Position numbers and translations under genes: made by a program. A DNA stretch of 64,000 nt from Microbacterium sp. MYb54 (GTDB taxonomy: Bacteria; Actinomycetota; Actinomycetes; Actinomycetales; Microbacteriaceae). The stretch lies in contig NZ_PCPA01000001.1 of assembly GCF_002979515.1 (NCBI RefSeq), forward strand, positions 186,001 through 250,000, in the 5' to 3' direction. The notes under the pieces are model-generated. The model ran no database searches, was not told the DNA's origin, and was given only the letters and a program-made list of their open reading frames with translations. Within the stretch, counting starts at the first letter, position 1; every line of letters begins with the position of its first letter. Shown here piece by piece: positions 50,377 to 59,570 of the stretch.

Positions 50377-51381
50377 TTGGAAATTCCTGTCTGGTTCGAG
50401 ATCACCTCGATGGTCGTCCTCACGATCATCCTGATCGGTGATCTGCTCCTCATCCGGCTGCGGCCGCACATCCCATCCACCAAGGAGTCCACTCTCTGGG
50501 TGGTGTTCTACGTCGGACTCGCCCTGCTGTTCGCGGTACTCCTCGGCAACGTCGGCGGCTGGCAGAACGCGGGCGACTTCGTCACCGGCTGGGCGCTGGA
50601 ATACAGCCTGTCGATCGACAACCTGTTCGTTTTCGTCCTGATCATGGCCCAGTTCGCCGTGCCACGTCGTCTGCAGCAGCAGGTGCTCATGGTCGGCATC
50701 ATCATCGCCCTCGTCCTGCGCGGGCTGTTCATCCTCGCCGGCGTCGCGATCGTCGAGAACTTCTCGCCGATCTTCTACATCTTCGGCGCCTTCCTCATCT
50801 GGACGGCGATCCGTCAGGCGATGCCGGACGGCGATCACGAGGGCGAGGTGCAGCGCGAGAACTTCATCGTCCGGCTGCTGCGTCGCCGGGTCGACATCAG
50901 TGAGACCTACGACGGATCGAAGATCCGCACCACGGTCGACGGCAAGCGCATGTGGACACCCATGGTGATCGTCTTCATCACGATCGGTGTGACCGACCTG
51001 ATCTTCGCGATCGACTCGATCCCCGCGATCTTCGAGATCACCACGAACGGCTTCCTCGTCTTCGCAGCCAACATCTTCGCGCTGATGGGTCTTCGCCAGC
51101 TGTACTTCCTGCTCGGCGACCTGCTCGACCGCCTGCGCTACCTGCACTACGGCATCGCCGTCATCCTCGGCTTCATCGGCATCAAGCTGATCCTGCACGC
51201 CCTGCACGTCAACGAGCTGCCGTTCATCAACGGCGGCGAGCACGTCGAGTGGGTGCCCGACATCAGCAACATGGTCTCGCTCGGAGTGATCCTGGCATCG
51301 ATGACCATCGCGACGGTGGCGAGCCTCATCGCCTCCTCGCGCGAGAAGCGCGCGAAGACGAAGGCCGCGATCAGCGAATAG
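50377..51381 (+). CDS. TerC family integral membrane protein (Mn2+ efflux type)
   Basis: 334 aa, seven to nine membrane segments. It has the TerC core EYSLSIDNLFVFVLIM (about 73-88) and DLIFAIDSIPAIFEITTNGFLVFAANIFALMGLRQLYFLL (about 207-245), with the conserved Asp and Glu pairs of the family. The start is TTG 50377; no ATG or GTG is in frame between the riboswitch and the first helix. TerC relatives (Alx, MeeF, MeeY) export Mn2+ during secretion. The riboswitch in front supports the manganese role. Confidence 0.9.
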   Translation: MEIPVWFEITSMVVLTIILIGDLLLIRLRPHIPSTKESTLWVVFYVGLALLFAVLLGNVGGWQNAGDFVTGWALEYSLSIDNLFVFVLIMAQFAVPRRLQQQVLMVGIIIALVLRGLFILAGVAIVENFSPIFYIFGAFLIWTAIRQAMPDGDHEGEVQRENFIVRLLRRRVDISETYDGSKIRTTVDGKRMWTPMVIVFITIGVTDLIFAIDSIPAIFEITTNGFLVFAANIFALMGLRQLYFLLGDLLDRLRYLHYGIAVILGFIGIKLILHALHVNELPFINGGEHVEWVPDISNMVSLGVILASMTIATVASLIASSREKRAKTKAAISE

Positions 51382-51405
51382 TCGTGCAGCGGACCTGCGC
51401 CCGGA

Positions 51406-52719
51406 TCAGAACTGGCGCAGGTTCGCCTGCAGGCCGCCCTCTGCGTACTCGCGACGGAGGATTCCGCGGCGGCGCAGGACCGGTACGAGCTCGTCGAGCG
51501 TCCGGTGCAACGTCACGGGGTGGAAGTCGCCCCACAGCAGGACCCCGTCGTTGCCCCAGTCGCCGAGCTCTTCGATCAGGTCCGCGAACTCCTCGGCCGT
51601 GCCGACGAAGCCGCTGCGATCCGTGATCCGTCCCGCACGGGCGAGTGCCGTCAGGTGTGCGCGCAGGGGAGCGCCGTCGCCCCGGTCGCCGATCAGGCGC
51701 TGGATGCTTCCGCGAGAGACATGGGCGCCGAAGATCGAGAGATCGAGCGGCTTGTCGAGATCGAGAGAGGTCAGATCGGTCTCGAGGTCGCTGGACTGCT
51801 TCCGAGCGATCTGCACGAGCGCGGCATCGTCGGGGTGAGCGGAAGCCGCCACGATCCGGTCGGCCTCCTCGCTGGATGCGGTGATGACGGGCTGGATGGC
51901 GAAGAGGATCTTGATGTCCTCAGGGCGCCGACCCTCGGCGATCGCCGCAGCGTGCACCTTGGCGCGGTAGTCGCGCACGGACTTCTCGTTCAACGGGGCC
52001 AGCGCGAGCTGCACATCCGAGTTCGCACCGGCGAACCCGAGCCCGCGTCCCGAGCCGCCGGGGGAGACGATCGCGGGATCCCCGCCGGAGAAGGGTACGG
52101 CGTTCAGCGGGCCGTCGAAGGAGAAGTACTCGCCGCGGTGCTCGACCGCTCGCAGTCGGGTGCCGTCCGCGAAGACGTCGGTCGCCCGATCGGCAAGGAG
52201 CGCACCGTCGTCCCAGCTGCGCCAGAGGTCGCGGATGCCGGCGAGCCATTCCTCGGCGCGGTCGTAGGCCTCGTCGTGTCCGAGCTGCGGCGCGGCGGAG
52301 AAGTGGCGGGCGCTCCCGGTGTCGGTGACGACGTTGAGGCCCAGTCGATGTCCGCTGAGATGCTGCAGAGTCGCGAACTGGCGGGCGGCCGTATAGGGGA
52401 GGTAGGCGGCGGGATTGACGGTCGGCACCACGCCGAGATGCGTGGTCGCCTGGAAGAGATAGGGGGCGAGGAGAAGCGGATCGTGTTTCGGGCCGCCGAA
52501 CGCATGGCGGACCCGCAGGTCGATCGTCGACGGCGACCCGAGCGACGGCGCATCCTCGATGATCACGAGGTCGAACCCGGCCTGCTCGAGCGTGCGGGCG
52601 GCGTCTCGATAGATCTCGGGGCGTGTCCAGTCATAGTCCCAGTCGAGGGCTGGATAGCCCCATCCCTGCGGACCGAAGCCGCGGGCGAGGAACCAGCCGA
52701 AGTGCTGGGGGCGGCTCAT
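51406..52719 (-). CDS. NtaA/SnaA/DszA-type flavin-dependent monooxygenase (LLM class)
   Basis: 437 aa, luciferase-like (beta/alpha)8 fold. It has the family signature DRAEEWLAGIRDLWRSW (about 150-166), HRGEYFSFDGPLNAVP (about 203-218) and SPGGSGRGLGFAGANSD (about 227-243). It uses FMNH2 from a partner reductase to oxygenate an organic sulfur or amine substrate. ATGA overlap with the sulfhydrylase gene upstream suggests it frees sulfur for use by that enzyme. The substrate is unknown; no reductase is adjacent. Confidence 0.88.
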   Translation of the reverse strand: MSRPQHFGWFLARGFGPQGWGYPALDWDYDWTRPEIYRDAARTLEQAGFDLVIIEDAPSLGSPSTIDLRVRHAFGGPKHDPLLLAPYLFQATTHLGVVPTVNPAAYLPYTAARQFATLQHLSGHRLGLNVVTDTGSARHFSAAPQLGHDEAYDRAEEWLAGIRDLWRSWDDGALLADRATDVFADGTRLRAVEHRGEYFSFDGPLNAVPFSGGDPAIVSPGGSGRGLGFAGANSDVQLALAPLNEKSVRDYRAKVHAAAIAEGRRPEDIKILFAIQPVITASSEEADRIVAASAHPDDAALVQIARKQSSDLETDLTSLDLDKPLDLSIFGAHVSRGSIQRLIGDRGDGAPLRAHLTALARAGRITDRSGFVGTAEEFADLIEELGDWGNDGVLLWGDFHPVTLHRTLDELVPVLRRRGILRREYAEGGLQANLRQF

Positions 52720-54011
52720 GCCACCGTCTCCCGCACGGCCTCGAGCACGTGGGAGAGGTCGGCGAGAAGGTCATCGACGTCTTCGATGCCGATCGAGAGC
52801 CGCAGCGTGCCGGGGTGCACGCCGAGGGCTTCGCGCTCCTCCTCGGTCCGCTGCGCGTGACTCGTCGTCCCCGGATGCAGCACGAGGGAACGCACATCGC
52901 CGATGTGGGTCATGTGGGTGAAGACCTGCACGTGCTCGACGAATCGGCGCGCGGCCGGGAGACCACCACGAAGGGTGAAGGTGAAGATCGAGCCGAATCC
53001 GCCGCCGAGGTACCGCCTTCCGAGCTCGTGGTCGGGGTGCGAGGTGAGGCCGACGTAGTCCACGCCCTCGACCTCCTCGTGCTGCTCCAGCCACTGGGCG
53101 ATCCGGAGGGCGTTCTGAGACTGCCGCTCGACGCGGAGGCTGAGCGTCTCCACACCCTGTCCGATGAGGAAGGCGTTGAGCGGTGAGGGAGACGCGCCGA
53201 ATCGAGGGGCCACGGACTCCCGGGCGTAGGCGATCCGGGCCCGACCTCCATGACGGGCGAACACGCTGGGCGCGTCCCCTCGTCCGGGGAGTACGAGATG
53301 CGGCGCGTTGTGTCCGGCGTGCTCGGCGTCGAAGCGACCGTCGTCGACGATCACACCGCCGAGCACGGATCCGTGTCCGGCGAGGAACTTCGACGCGGAG
53401 TGGACGACGATCGCCGCGCCGTGCTCGATCGGACGCAGCAACGCCGGCGTCGCGAGCGTGTTGTCGATGATCAGCGGGATGGCGAACTCGTCGCCGATGT
53501 CGCTGATGGCGCGGATGTCCAGCACATCGTTTCGTGCATTGGCGAGGGATTCGGCGAACAGAGCGCGGGTGTTCGGGCGGATGGCCGCGCGCCAGGCATC
53601 CGGATCGGAGATGTCGTCGACGAACGTCGCCTCGATGTCGAGCCTGGCGAGGTTGTCGAGGAAGAGTCCCCGTGTGCCTTCGTAGATGTGGGTCGAGGAG
53701 ACGATGTGATCGCCTGCGCCGGCGACGGTGAGCAGTGCGGTGGCGACCGCCGCCTGTCCGCTGGCGACGAGGACGGCATCCGCACCGGATTCCAGGGCGG
53801 CGAGCTGGCGCTCCACAGCTCGAACGGTGGGGTTGCCGGTGCGCGTGTACCCGAAGCCGGCACCGGTGCTGAAGTGATCGGCGGCGTGGTCGAAGTCGTC
53901 GAACTCGAAGCCCGCCGTCAGATAGATCGGTGTCGCGCGCGAGGCAGCCGTCTCGCGGCTTCTCGCTGCATGGACCGCACGGGTGGCGAAACGGGCGGTG
54001 TCGACGGTCAT
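52716..54011 (-). CDS. O-acetylhomoserine sulfhydrylase / Cys-Met metabolism PLP enzyme
   Basis: 431 aa, Cys/Met metabolism PLP enzyme. PLP-phosphate region GFGYTRTGNPTVRAVERQLAALE, SGQAAVATALLTVAGAGDH, and the PLP-Lys in VVHSASKFLAGHGSVLGG (about 209-226). Length and the Arg/His-rich N terminus fit O-acetylhomoserine aminocarboxypropyltransferase (MetY) rather than cystathionine gamma-synthase. It forms homocysteine from O-acetyl-homoserine and sulfide. The start is ATG 54011 behind GAGAGG. It is divergent from leuCD. Confidence 0.87.
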   Translation of the reverse strand: MTVDTARFATRAVHAARSRETAASRATPIYLTAGFEFDDFDHAADHFSTGAGFGYTRTGNPTVRAVERQLAALESGADAVLVASGQAAVATALLTVAGAGDHIVSSTHIYEGTRGLFLDNLARLDIEATFVDDISDPDAWRAAIRPNTRALFAESLANARNDVLDIRAISDIGDEFAIPLIIDNTLATPALLRPIEHGAAIVVHSASKFLAGHGSVLGGVIVDDGRFDAEHAGHNAPHLVLPGRGDAPSVFARHGGRARIAYARESVAPRFGASPSPLNAFLIGQGVETLSLRVERQSQNALRIAQWLEQHEEVEGVDYVGLTSHPDHELGRRYLGGGFGSIFTFTLRGGLPAARRFVEHVQVFTHMTHIGDVRSLVLHPGTTSHAQRTEEEREALGVHPGTLRLSIGIEDVDDLLADLSHVLEAVRETVA

Positions 54012-54080
54012 GCGTTGCCTCTCGGTCGTTCTGGTGCTCAACAGAGTGTCATGACGGGTCGGAGCATGTCCGAGCGGTGG

Positions 54081-54086
54081 TAATCT
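54081..54086 (+). promoter_or_regulatory. -10 box (leaderless) of the leucine leader
   Basis: TAATCT, 6-nt spacer GGCGTC, then the ATG of the leader peptide. Confidence 0.6.
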
Positions 54087-54092
54087 GGCGTC

Positions 54093-54143
54093 ATGCGGAC
54101 CGTGAACCTTCTTCTTAGGCGCCGCGACGAGACCTCGTTCTGA
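54093..54143 (+). CDS. Leucine leader peptide of leuCD
   Basis: 16-codon ORF encoding [16 protein letters not shown] with three consecutive CTT Leu codons (54108-54116). It begins right after a -10 box and ends 58 nt before leuC. Consecutive control codons followed by a stem-loop overlapping the end of the ORF is the structure of an amino-acid attenuation leader; leucine is the end product of leuCD. Confidence 0.8.
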   Translation: MRTVNLLLRRRDETSF

Positions 54144-54160
54144 GCCCCTCCTCGTCGCGG
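54122..54160 (+). promoter_or_regulatory. leuCD attenuator stem-loop
   Basis: CCGCGACGAG (54122-54131) pairs perfectly with CTCGTCGCGG (54151-54160), 19-nt loop containing the end and stop of the leader ORF. A ribosome paused on the Leu codons would cover the 5' arm. There is no U tract after it, so it may work by Rho, pausing or translation control rather than as a classical terminator. Confidence 0.6.
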
Positions 54161-54201
54161 AGTCCATCGTGGGCCGAACCGCCAGCCACAGGAGACACGC
54201 A

Positions 54202-55653
54202 ATGAACACCCCCGCAAACGGTGCCGATTCCGCACGCCGCAGGACCCTCGCCGAGAAGGTCTGGGACGACCACCTCGTCGTCAAGGGTGAGAACGGCGAA
54301 CCCGACCTCATCTACATCGACCTGCACCTCGTGCACGAGGTCACCAGCCCGCAGGCCTTCGATGGTCTTCGCAGCGAAGGACGGCCGCTCCGCCGCGTCG
54401 ACCTCACGATCGCGACCGAGGACCACAACACCCCGACGCTGGAGATCCACAAGCCGATCGCAGACCTCACCAGCCGCACGCAGATCGAGACGCTGCGCCG
54501 CAACGCCGCCGAGTTCGGTGTGCGCCTGCACTCGCTGGGCGATGCCGAGCAGGGGATCGTGCACGTGGTCGGTCCTCAGCTCGGCCTGACCATGCCCGGC
54601 ATCACGGTCGTCTGCGGCGATTCGCACACTTCGACCCACGGTGCGTTCGGAGCGATGGCGTTCGGCATCGGAACGAGTGAGGTCGAGCACGTCATGGCCA
54701 CGCAGACGCTCCCGCTCAAGCCGTTCAAGACGATGGCGATCAACGTCGACGGAACCCTGCGCCCCGGAGTGACCGCGAAAGACATCATCCTCGCCGTGAT
54801 CGCCAAGATCACCACCGGCGGAGGACAGGGGTATGTGCTGGAGTTCCGTGGCAGTGCGATCCGAGCGCTGTCGATGGAAGGTCGCATGACGATCTGCAAC
54901 ATGTCGATCGAGGCCGGAGCTCGTGCCGGTATGGTCGCACCGGACGAGACCACGTTCGAGTACCTCAAGGGCCGTCCGCATGCGCCCAAGGGACAGGACT
55001 GGGACGACGCGGTCGCATACTGGCGCACGCTGCCGACCGATGACGGCGCGGAGTTCGACGCCGAGGTGTTCATCGACGCGGACGAGCTCGAGCCGTTCGT
55101 GACGTGGGGCACGAACCCCGGTCAGGGCAGCTCGTTGTCTGCGTCGGTGCCGAACCCGGTCGAGATCGAAGACCCGAACGAACGCGCAGCCGCAGAGCGC
55201 GCACTCGAGTACATGGACCTCACTCCGGGCACACCTCTCAAGGAGGTACCGGTGGATGCGGTCTTCATGGGCTCCTGCACGAACAGCCGCATCGAAGACC
55301 TGCGAGCCTTCGCCTCCATCATCCAGGGCAAGCAGAAGGCCGATGGTGTGCGTGTCATGGTGGTTCCCGGCTCCGCGCGAGTGCGCCTGGAGGCCGAGGC
55401 CGAGGGCCTCGACAAGATCATCAAGGACTTCGGAGCGGAGTGGCGATTCGCCGGCTGCTCGATGTGTCTCGGCATGAACCCCGACCAGCTCGCACCGGGT
55501 GAGCGCTGCGCCTCCACCTCGAATCGCAACTTCGAAGGCCGGCAGGGCAAGGGCGGGCGCACGCATCTGGTCTCTCCGCTCGTCGCAGCAGCGACGGCCA
55601 TCCGCGGCACATTGTCGAGTCCGAGCGATCTGCTCGTCGAGGAAGGGGTCTGA
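54202..55653 (+). CDS. leuC: 3-isopropylmalate dehydratase, large subunit
   Basis: 483 aa, aconitase family. With LeuD it isomerises 2-isopropylmalate to 3-isopropylmalate, second step of leucine synthesis. The three 4Fe-4S Cys are in [10 protein letters not shown] (about 355-364) and [11 protein letters not shown] (about 418-428). The [15 protein letters not shown] motif is at about 134-148. The start is ATG 54202 with CAGGAG in front; an earlier frame at 54169 lacks a ribosome-binding site. It follows the leucine leader. leuD starts 2 nt after its stop. Confidence 0.97.
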   Translation: MNTPANGADSARRRTLAEKVWDDHLVVKGENGEPDLIYIDLHLVHEVTSPQAFDGLRSEGRPLRRVDLTIATEDHNTPTLEIHKPIADLTSRTQIETLRRNAAEFGVRLHSLGDAEQGIVHVVGPQLGLTMPGITVVCGDSHTSTHGAFGAMAFGIGTSEVEHVMATQTLPLKPFKTMAINVDGTLRPGVTAKDIILAVIAKITTGGGQGYVLEFRGSAIRALSMEGRMTICNMSIEAGARAGMVAPDETTFEYLKGRPHAPKGQDWDDAVAYWRTLPTDDGAEFDAEVFIDADELEPFVTWGTNPGQGSSLSASVPNPVEIEDPNERAAAERALEYMDLTPGTPLKEVPVDAVFMGSCTNSRIEDLRAFASIIQGKQKADGVRVMVVPGSARVRLEAEAEGLDKIIKDFGAEWRFAGCSMCLGMNPDQLAPGERCASTSNRNFEGRQGKGGRTHLVSPLVAAATAIRGTLSSPSDLLVEEGV

Positions 55654-55655
55654 CC

Positions 55656-56252
55656 ATGGAGAAGTTCATCACTCACACGGGCATCGCGGCACCGCTGAAG
55701 CGCTCGAACGTCGACACCGACCAGATCATCCCCGCGGTCTTCCTGAAGCGGGTCACCAAGACGGGCTTCGAGGATGCACTCTTTCACGGGTGGCGTCAGG
55801 ACCCGGATTTCGTGCTCAACCAGGAGCCGTTCATCGGCGCGTCGGTCCTGGTCGCCGGTCCCGACTTCGGCACCGGATCCAGCCGTGAGCACGCTGTCTG
55901 GGCGCTCCGCGACTTCGGGTTCGCCGTCGTCCTGAGCCCGCGATTCGCCGACATCTTCCGCGGAAACTCGGGGAAACAGGGCCTGTTGGCTGCGACGATC
56001 TCAGAAGAGGACCTGGAGCGGATCTGGGCCGAGATCGACGCGAACCCCGGTGCGAACATCACGGTTGACCTCGAGGCTCGGACGGCATCGATCGGTGACG
56101 TCCAGGCCGAGATCGGGATCGACGATTACACTAGATGGCGGCTCCTCGAAGGGCTCGATGACATCGGGCTCACACTGCGCAACGAAGACAAGATCGCGCA
56201 GTTCGAGGCCCGTCGCGAGTCGTGGCGGCCCCGGACCCTTCCCGTTCAGTAG
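55656..56252 (+). CDS. leuD: 3-isopropylmalate dehydratase, small subunit
   Basis: 198 aa, aconitase swivel domain. It has [21 protein letters not shown] at the N terminus and the substrate-binding block [18 protein letters not shown] (about 69-86), with [12 protein letters not shown] following. It forms the LeuCD heterodimer. Its start lies 2 nt behind the leuC stop, and the upstream sequence AGGAAGGGG at the end of leuC provides the ribosome-binding site. Confidence 0.97.
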   Translation: MEKFITHTGIAAPLKRSNVDTDQIIPAVFLKRVTKTGFEDALFHGWRQDPDFVLNQEPFIGASVLVAGPDFGTGSSREHAVWALRDFGFAVVLSPRFADIFRGNSGKQGLLAATISEEDLERIWAEIDANPGANITVDLEARTASIGDVQAEIGIDDYTRWRLLEGLDDIGLTLRNEDKIAQFEARRESWRPRTLPVQ

Positions 56253-56318
56253 ACGGTCGGGGGCGGGAAGCCAGGGGGCAACCCGCCCCCGAAATCCGTT
56301 AATGAAGTGAGGCTCCGA

Positions 56319-57686
56319 ATGACGACACCTGTGCGCGACGCTCTTCCGGACGGAGTCCCTGCCCTCACCGGAGACGTCCTCGCCATTCGAGGCGGACGTG
56401 CGCTCCGAGGTCGCGTCGATGTCAAGGGTGCGAAGAACCTGGCCACCAAGGCCATGGTCGCCTCACTGCTCGGTGAGACCGTGAGCACTCTGCGCGACGT
56501 GCCGGCGATCAGTGATGTCGCCGTCGTGCGCTCGCTGCTCGAGGTGCACGGCGTCCGCGTCTCCGAGGGCGACGAGCCCGGTGCGCTGGTCTTCGACCCG
56601 AGCGACGTCGAATCCGCCCACTTCGAGGAGATCGACGCCCATGCCGGTGCGTCCCGCATCCCGATCCTCTTCTGCGGTCCGCTGCTCCACCGCCTCGGTC
56701 AGGCGTTCATCCCCGATCTCGGCGGATGCCGCATCGGCGACCGCCCGATCGACTTCCACCTGGACGCGCTGCGCAAGTTCGGCGCCATCGTCGAGAAGCT
56801 TCCCAGCGGTATCCGCCTCTCGACGGGCGGTGGACGCCTGCACGGTGCCAACATCCACCTCCCGTACCCGAGCGTTGGTGCGACGGAGCAGGTGCTCCTG
56901 ACCGCCGTCCGCGCCGAGGGCGTCACCGAACTGCGCAACGCCGCCATCGAGCCCGAGATCATGGACCTGATCGCCGTCCTGCAGAAGATGGGCGCGATCA
57001 TCTCCTACGAGCCGAACCGCGTCATCGTCATCGAAGGTGTCGAGACGCTCCGCGGCTACGACCACCGATCGATCTTCGACCGCAACGAGGCGGCATCCTG
57101 GGCTTCGGCCGCGCTGGCCACCGACGGCGAGATCTTCGTCGGCGGAGCCAAGCAGCAGGAGATGCTGACGTTCCTCAACGTCTTCCGCAAGGCGGGCGGC
57201 TGGTTCGACATCCAGGAAGACGGCATCCTCTTCCGCCGTGACGGAGAGATCAAGCCTGTCGTCATCGAGACCGATGTGCACCCCGGCTTCATGACCGACT
57301 GGCAGCAGCCCCTGGTGGTCGCACTGACCCAGGCGCATGGTCGCTCGGTCGTGCACGAGACCGTCTACGAGAACCGGTTGGGTTTCACTGATGCTCTGGT
57401 CAAGATGGGCGCCGACATCGTCGTGCACCCGCGCGGCCTGCAGGACGGACCCCGTCGCGTTCCCCGTCGTGACCTCGAGCAGGCTGCGGTCATCACCGGT
57501 CCGACGCCGTTGCACGGTGCCGACATCGTGGTGCCCGACCTGCGTGGCGGTTACAGCCACGTCATCGCGGCGTTGACGGCAACGGGTGAGTCGAAGGTGT
57601 CCGGTGTCGACATCCTCAGCCGAGGGTACGAGAAGTTCCTCGCCAAGCTCGACGCGCTCGGTGCCGACTTCGACGTCATTCGGTGA
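56319..57686 (+). CDS. murA: UDP-N-acetylglucosamine 1-carboxyvinyltransferase
   Basis: 455 aa. First committed step of peptidoglycan synthesis: transfers enolpyruvyl from PEP to UDP-GlcNAc. It has the active-site Cys137 in GGCRIGDRPIDFH (the fosfomycin-sensitive Cys115 of E. coli, so fosfomycin sensitivity is expected at this site), KGAKNLATKAMVAS (about 31-44) near the N terminus and DLRGGYSHVIAAL near the C terminus. ATG 56319 is preferred over GTG 56307 because GTGAGG sits 7 nt before it. Coupled to plsC by GTGA overlap. Confidence 0.94.
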   Translation: MTTPVRDALPDGVPALTGDVLAIRGGRALRGRVDVKGAKNLATKAMVASLLGETVSTLRDVPAISDVAVVRSLLEVHGVRVSEGDEPGALVFDPSDVESAHFEEIDAHAGASRIPILFCGPLLHRLGQAFIPDLGGCRIGDRPIDFHLDALRKFGAIVEKLPSGIRLSTGGGRLHGANIHLPYPSVGATEQVLLTAVRAEGVTELRNAAIEPEIMDLIAVLQKMGAIISYEPNRVIVIEGVETLRGYDHRSIFDRNEAASWASAALATDGEIFVGGAKQQEMLTFLNVFRKAGGWFDIQEDGILFRRDGEIKPVVIETDVHPGFMTDWQQPLVVALTQAHGRSVVHETVYENRLGFTDALVKMGADIVVHPRGLQDGPRRVPRRDLEQAAVITGPTPLHGADIVVPDLRGGYSHVIAALTATGESKVSGVDILSRGYEKFLAKLDALGADFDVIR

Positions 57687-58447
57687 GCCCGATGACGTCC
57701 CGATCCACGGAGACGACGCGACCGAGCGTGTTCTGGCCGCTCGCGGCGCTGGTGATCCCCGTGGTCGCCCTGATCGCGAAGATCCGTGTCAGCGGTGCGG
57801 AGAAGCTGCCGCGTGAAGGCTCGTTCATCCTCGCACCGAACCACTACTCGGAGTTCGATCCGCTCATCGTCGCCGTCGCCGTTTGGCGGATCGGCCGTGC
57901 GCCGCGGTTCATGGCCAAGGAGAGCCTGTTCAAGGTGCCGGTGCTCGGCTGGTTCCTGCGGCGCACCGGCATGATCCCTGTGGCGCGCACCTCTTCGGCA
58001 GCGTCGGCGCGACAGACGATGGTGCAGTCGAAAGAACTCGTCGAGCACGGTCGCGGCGTGATCGTCTACCCCGAGGGCACCCTCACCCGTGATCCTGACC
58101 TCTGGCCCATGCGGGGCAAGTCCGGCGCAGTGCGACTGGCCCTCGCCGACGGGATCCCGCTGATCCCGATGGCGCAGTGGGGCACCCAGGAGATCATGGG
58201 GCGGTACCAGAAGGGCCTCAGCCTCTGGCCGCTCCGCAAGCCCGTACGGGTACTCATCGGCGATCCCGTCGATGTCGCCGACCTCCGAGGACGTGCAGGC
58301 GAGCCCGCAGCGCTCAATGAGGCGACGACCAGGCTGATGAACGCCATCACCGTGCTCCTCGAAGAGCTGCGCGACGAGAAGGCTCCGGCGGAACGATGGA
58401 ACCCGGCCAGCCACGGCCAGAAGGAGACCGGACGCCTTGACTCCTAA
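57683..58447 (+). CDS. plsC: 1-acyl-sn-glycerol-3-phosphate acyltransferase
   Basis: 254 aa. Acylates lysophosphatidic acid to phosphatidic acid at the membrane. N-terminal hydrophobic segment (about 16-33), catalytic NHYSEFD (HX4D, about 53-59), FMAKESLFKVPVLGW and the YPEGTLTRD block (about 131-139). GTG 57683 overlaps the murA stop (GTGA); ATG 57692 is an alternative. The C terminus overlaps gpsA by 11 nt. It works with GpsA, the next gene, in phospholipid synthesis. Confidence 0.92.
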   Translation: MSPMTSRSTETTRPSVFWPLAALVIPVVALIAKIRVSGAEKLPREGSFILAPNHYSEFDPLIVAVAVWRIGRAPRFMAKESLFKVPVLGWFLRRTGMIPVARTSSAASARQTMVQSKELVEHGRGVIVYPEGTLTRDPDLWPMRGKSGAVRLALADGIPLIPMAQWGTQEIMGRYQKGLSLWPLRKPVRVLIGDPVDVADLRGRAGEPAALNEATTRLMNAITVLLEELRDEKAPAERWNPASHGQKETGRLDS

Positions 58448-59570
58448 GAGAACCGTTCCGGTAGGTCCGCGGGCCACGGTCATCGGCTCCGGCAGCTGGG
58501 GAACGACCTTCGGCAAGATCCTCGCAGACGGCGGCGCCCAGGTGACGATGTGGGCTCGTCGTGCAGAACTCGCGCAGGAGATCAACGAGGCCAAGCGCAA
58601 CTCCCGCTATCTGCCCGGCATCAACCTGCCGCGGACGATGGCGGCGACTCATGAACTGGCGACCTCACTCGAGGGCGTCGACCAGGTCTACCTGTCGGTA
58701 CCGAGCCAGTCGCTGCGTGAGAATCTGAAGGCGCTGCGGCCGCTGCTCGCCGACAGCGATGCGAAGGTCATCAGCCTCATGAAGGGTGTCGAGCGCGGTA
58801 CCGGTCTGCGCATGAGCCAGGTGATCCAGCAGGAACTGCGCTGCGACCCCGATCGCATCGCGGTCGCATCCGGTCCGAACCTCGCACTCGAGATCGCTCG
58901 GGAGCAGCCGACGGCTGCTGTGATCTCCTCGCGCAGCCAGGAGACCGCCGAGATCGTTGCACGCGCGGCTCGGAACAGCTACTTCCGCACGTTCGTGAAC
59001 ACAGATGTGATCGGCACCGAGTTCGGTGGTGTGCTCAAGAACCTGATCGCGGTCGCCATCGGCATCGTCGACGGTGTCGGATACGGCGAGAACACGAAGG
59101 CGTCGATCATCACTCGCGGACTCGTCGAGATGACGGACTTCGCCGTGGCGAACGGTGCACATCCGGAGACGCTCCAGGGCCTTGCAGGGCTCGGAGACCT
59201 GATCGCCACGTGCCAGTCGCCGTTGAGCCGCAACAACACCGCAGGACGCCTGCTCGGCCAGGGCTACAGCTTCCAGGACGTCGTGAAGCAGATGCAGCAG
59301 ACCGCAGAGGGTCTGGCCTCGGTCGCGCCCATCCTGCAGCTCGCGCGCGAGGCCGAGGTCGACATGCCCATCGTCGAGCAGGTGAAGATGGTGCTCGACG
59401 GCAAGATGGATCCGCGGGACATCGCACCCCACCTGACGACGGACGACGACACCCCGCAGGGTGAGAGGACCAACCATGGACAAGCAGACGGTGGTGGTGC
59501 TCTTCGGCGGGCGCTCCAGCGAGCATTCGATCAGTTCCGCAACGGCGGGGGGCGTGCTGGGGGCAATTGA
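58437..59570 (+). CDS. gpsA: Glycerol-3-phosphate dehydrogenase [NAD(P)+]
   Basis: 377 aa. Makes sn-glycerol-3-phosphate for lipids from dihydroxyacetone phosphate. The Rossmann motif VIGSGSWGTTFGKILADGG is at about 15-33, then SGPNLALEIAREQPTA and the catalytic Lys in GGVLKNLIAVAIG (about 198-210). It is longer than usual at the C terminus: about 30 residues (RTNHGQADGGGALRRALQRAF...) read 95 nt into ddl. TTG 58437 is the start, with AAGGAG 11-16 nt in front. The overlapping tail may be real or may reflect a frame slip near the 3' end. Confidence 0.92.
   Translation: MTPKRTVPVGPRATVIGSGSWGTTFGKILADGGAQVTMWARRAELAQEINEAKRNSRYLPGINLPRTMAATHELATSLEGVDQVYLSVPSQSLRENLKALRPLLADSDAKVISLMKGVERGTGLRMSQVIQQELRCDPDRIAVASGPNLALEIAREQPTAAVISSRSQETAEIVARAARNSYFRTFVNTDVIGTEFGGVLKNLIAVAIGIVDGVGYGENTKASIITRGLVEMTDFAVANGAHPETLQGLAGLGDLIATCQSPLSRNNTAGRLLGQGYSFQDVVKQMQQTAEGLASVAPILQLAREAEVDMPIVEQVKMVLDGKMDPRDIAPHLTTDDDTPQGERTNHGQADGGGALRRALQRAFDQFRNGGGRAGGN

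Noticed and set aside
54012..54081. SAM riboswitch upstream of the sulfhydrylase
   Set aside because: The 80-nt leader lacks the conserved SAM-box elements; only a ribosome-binding site is visible.
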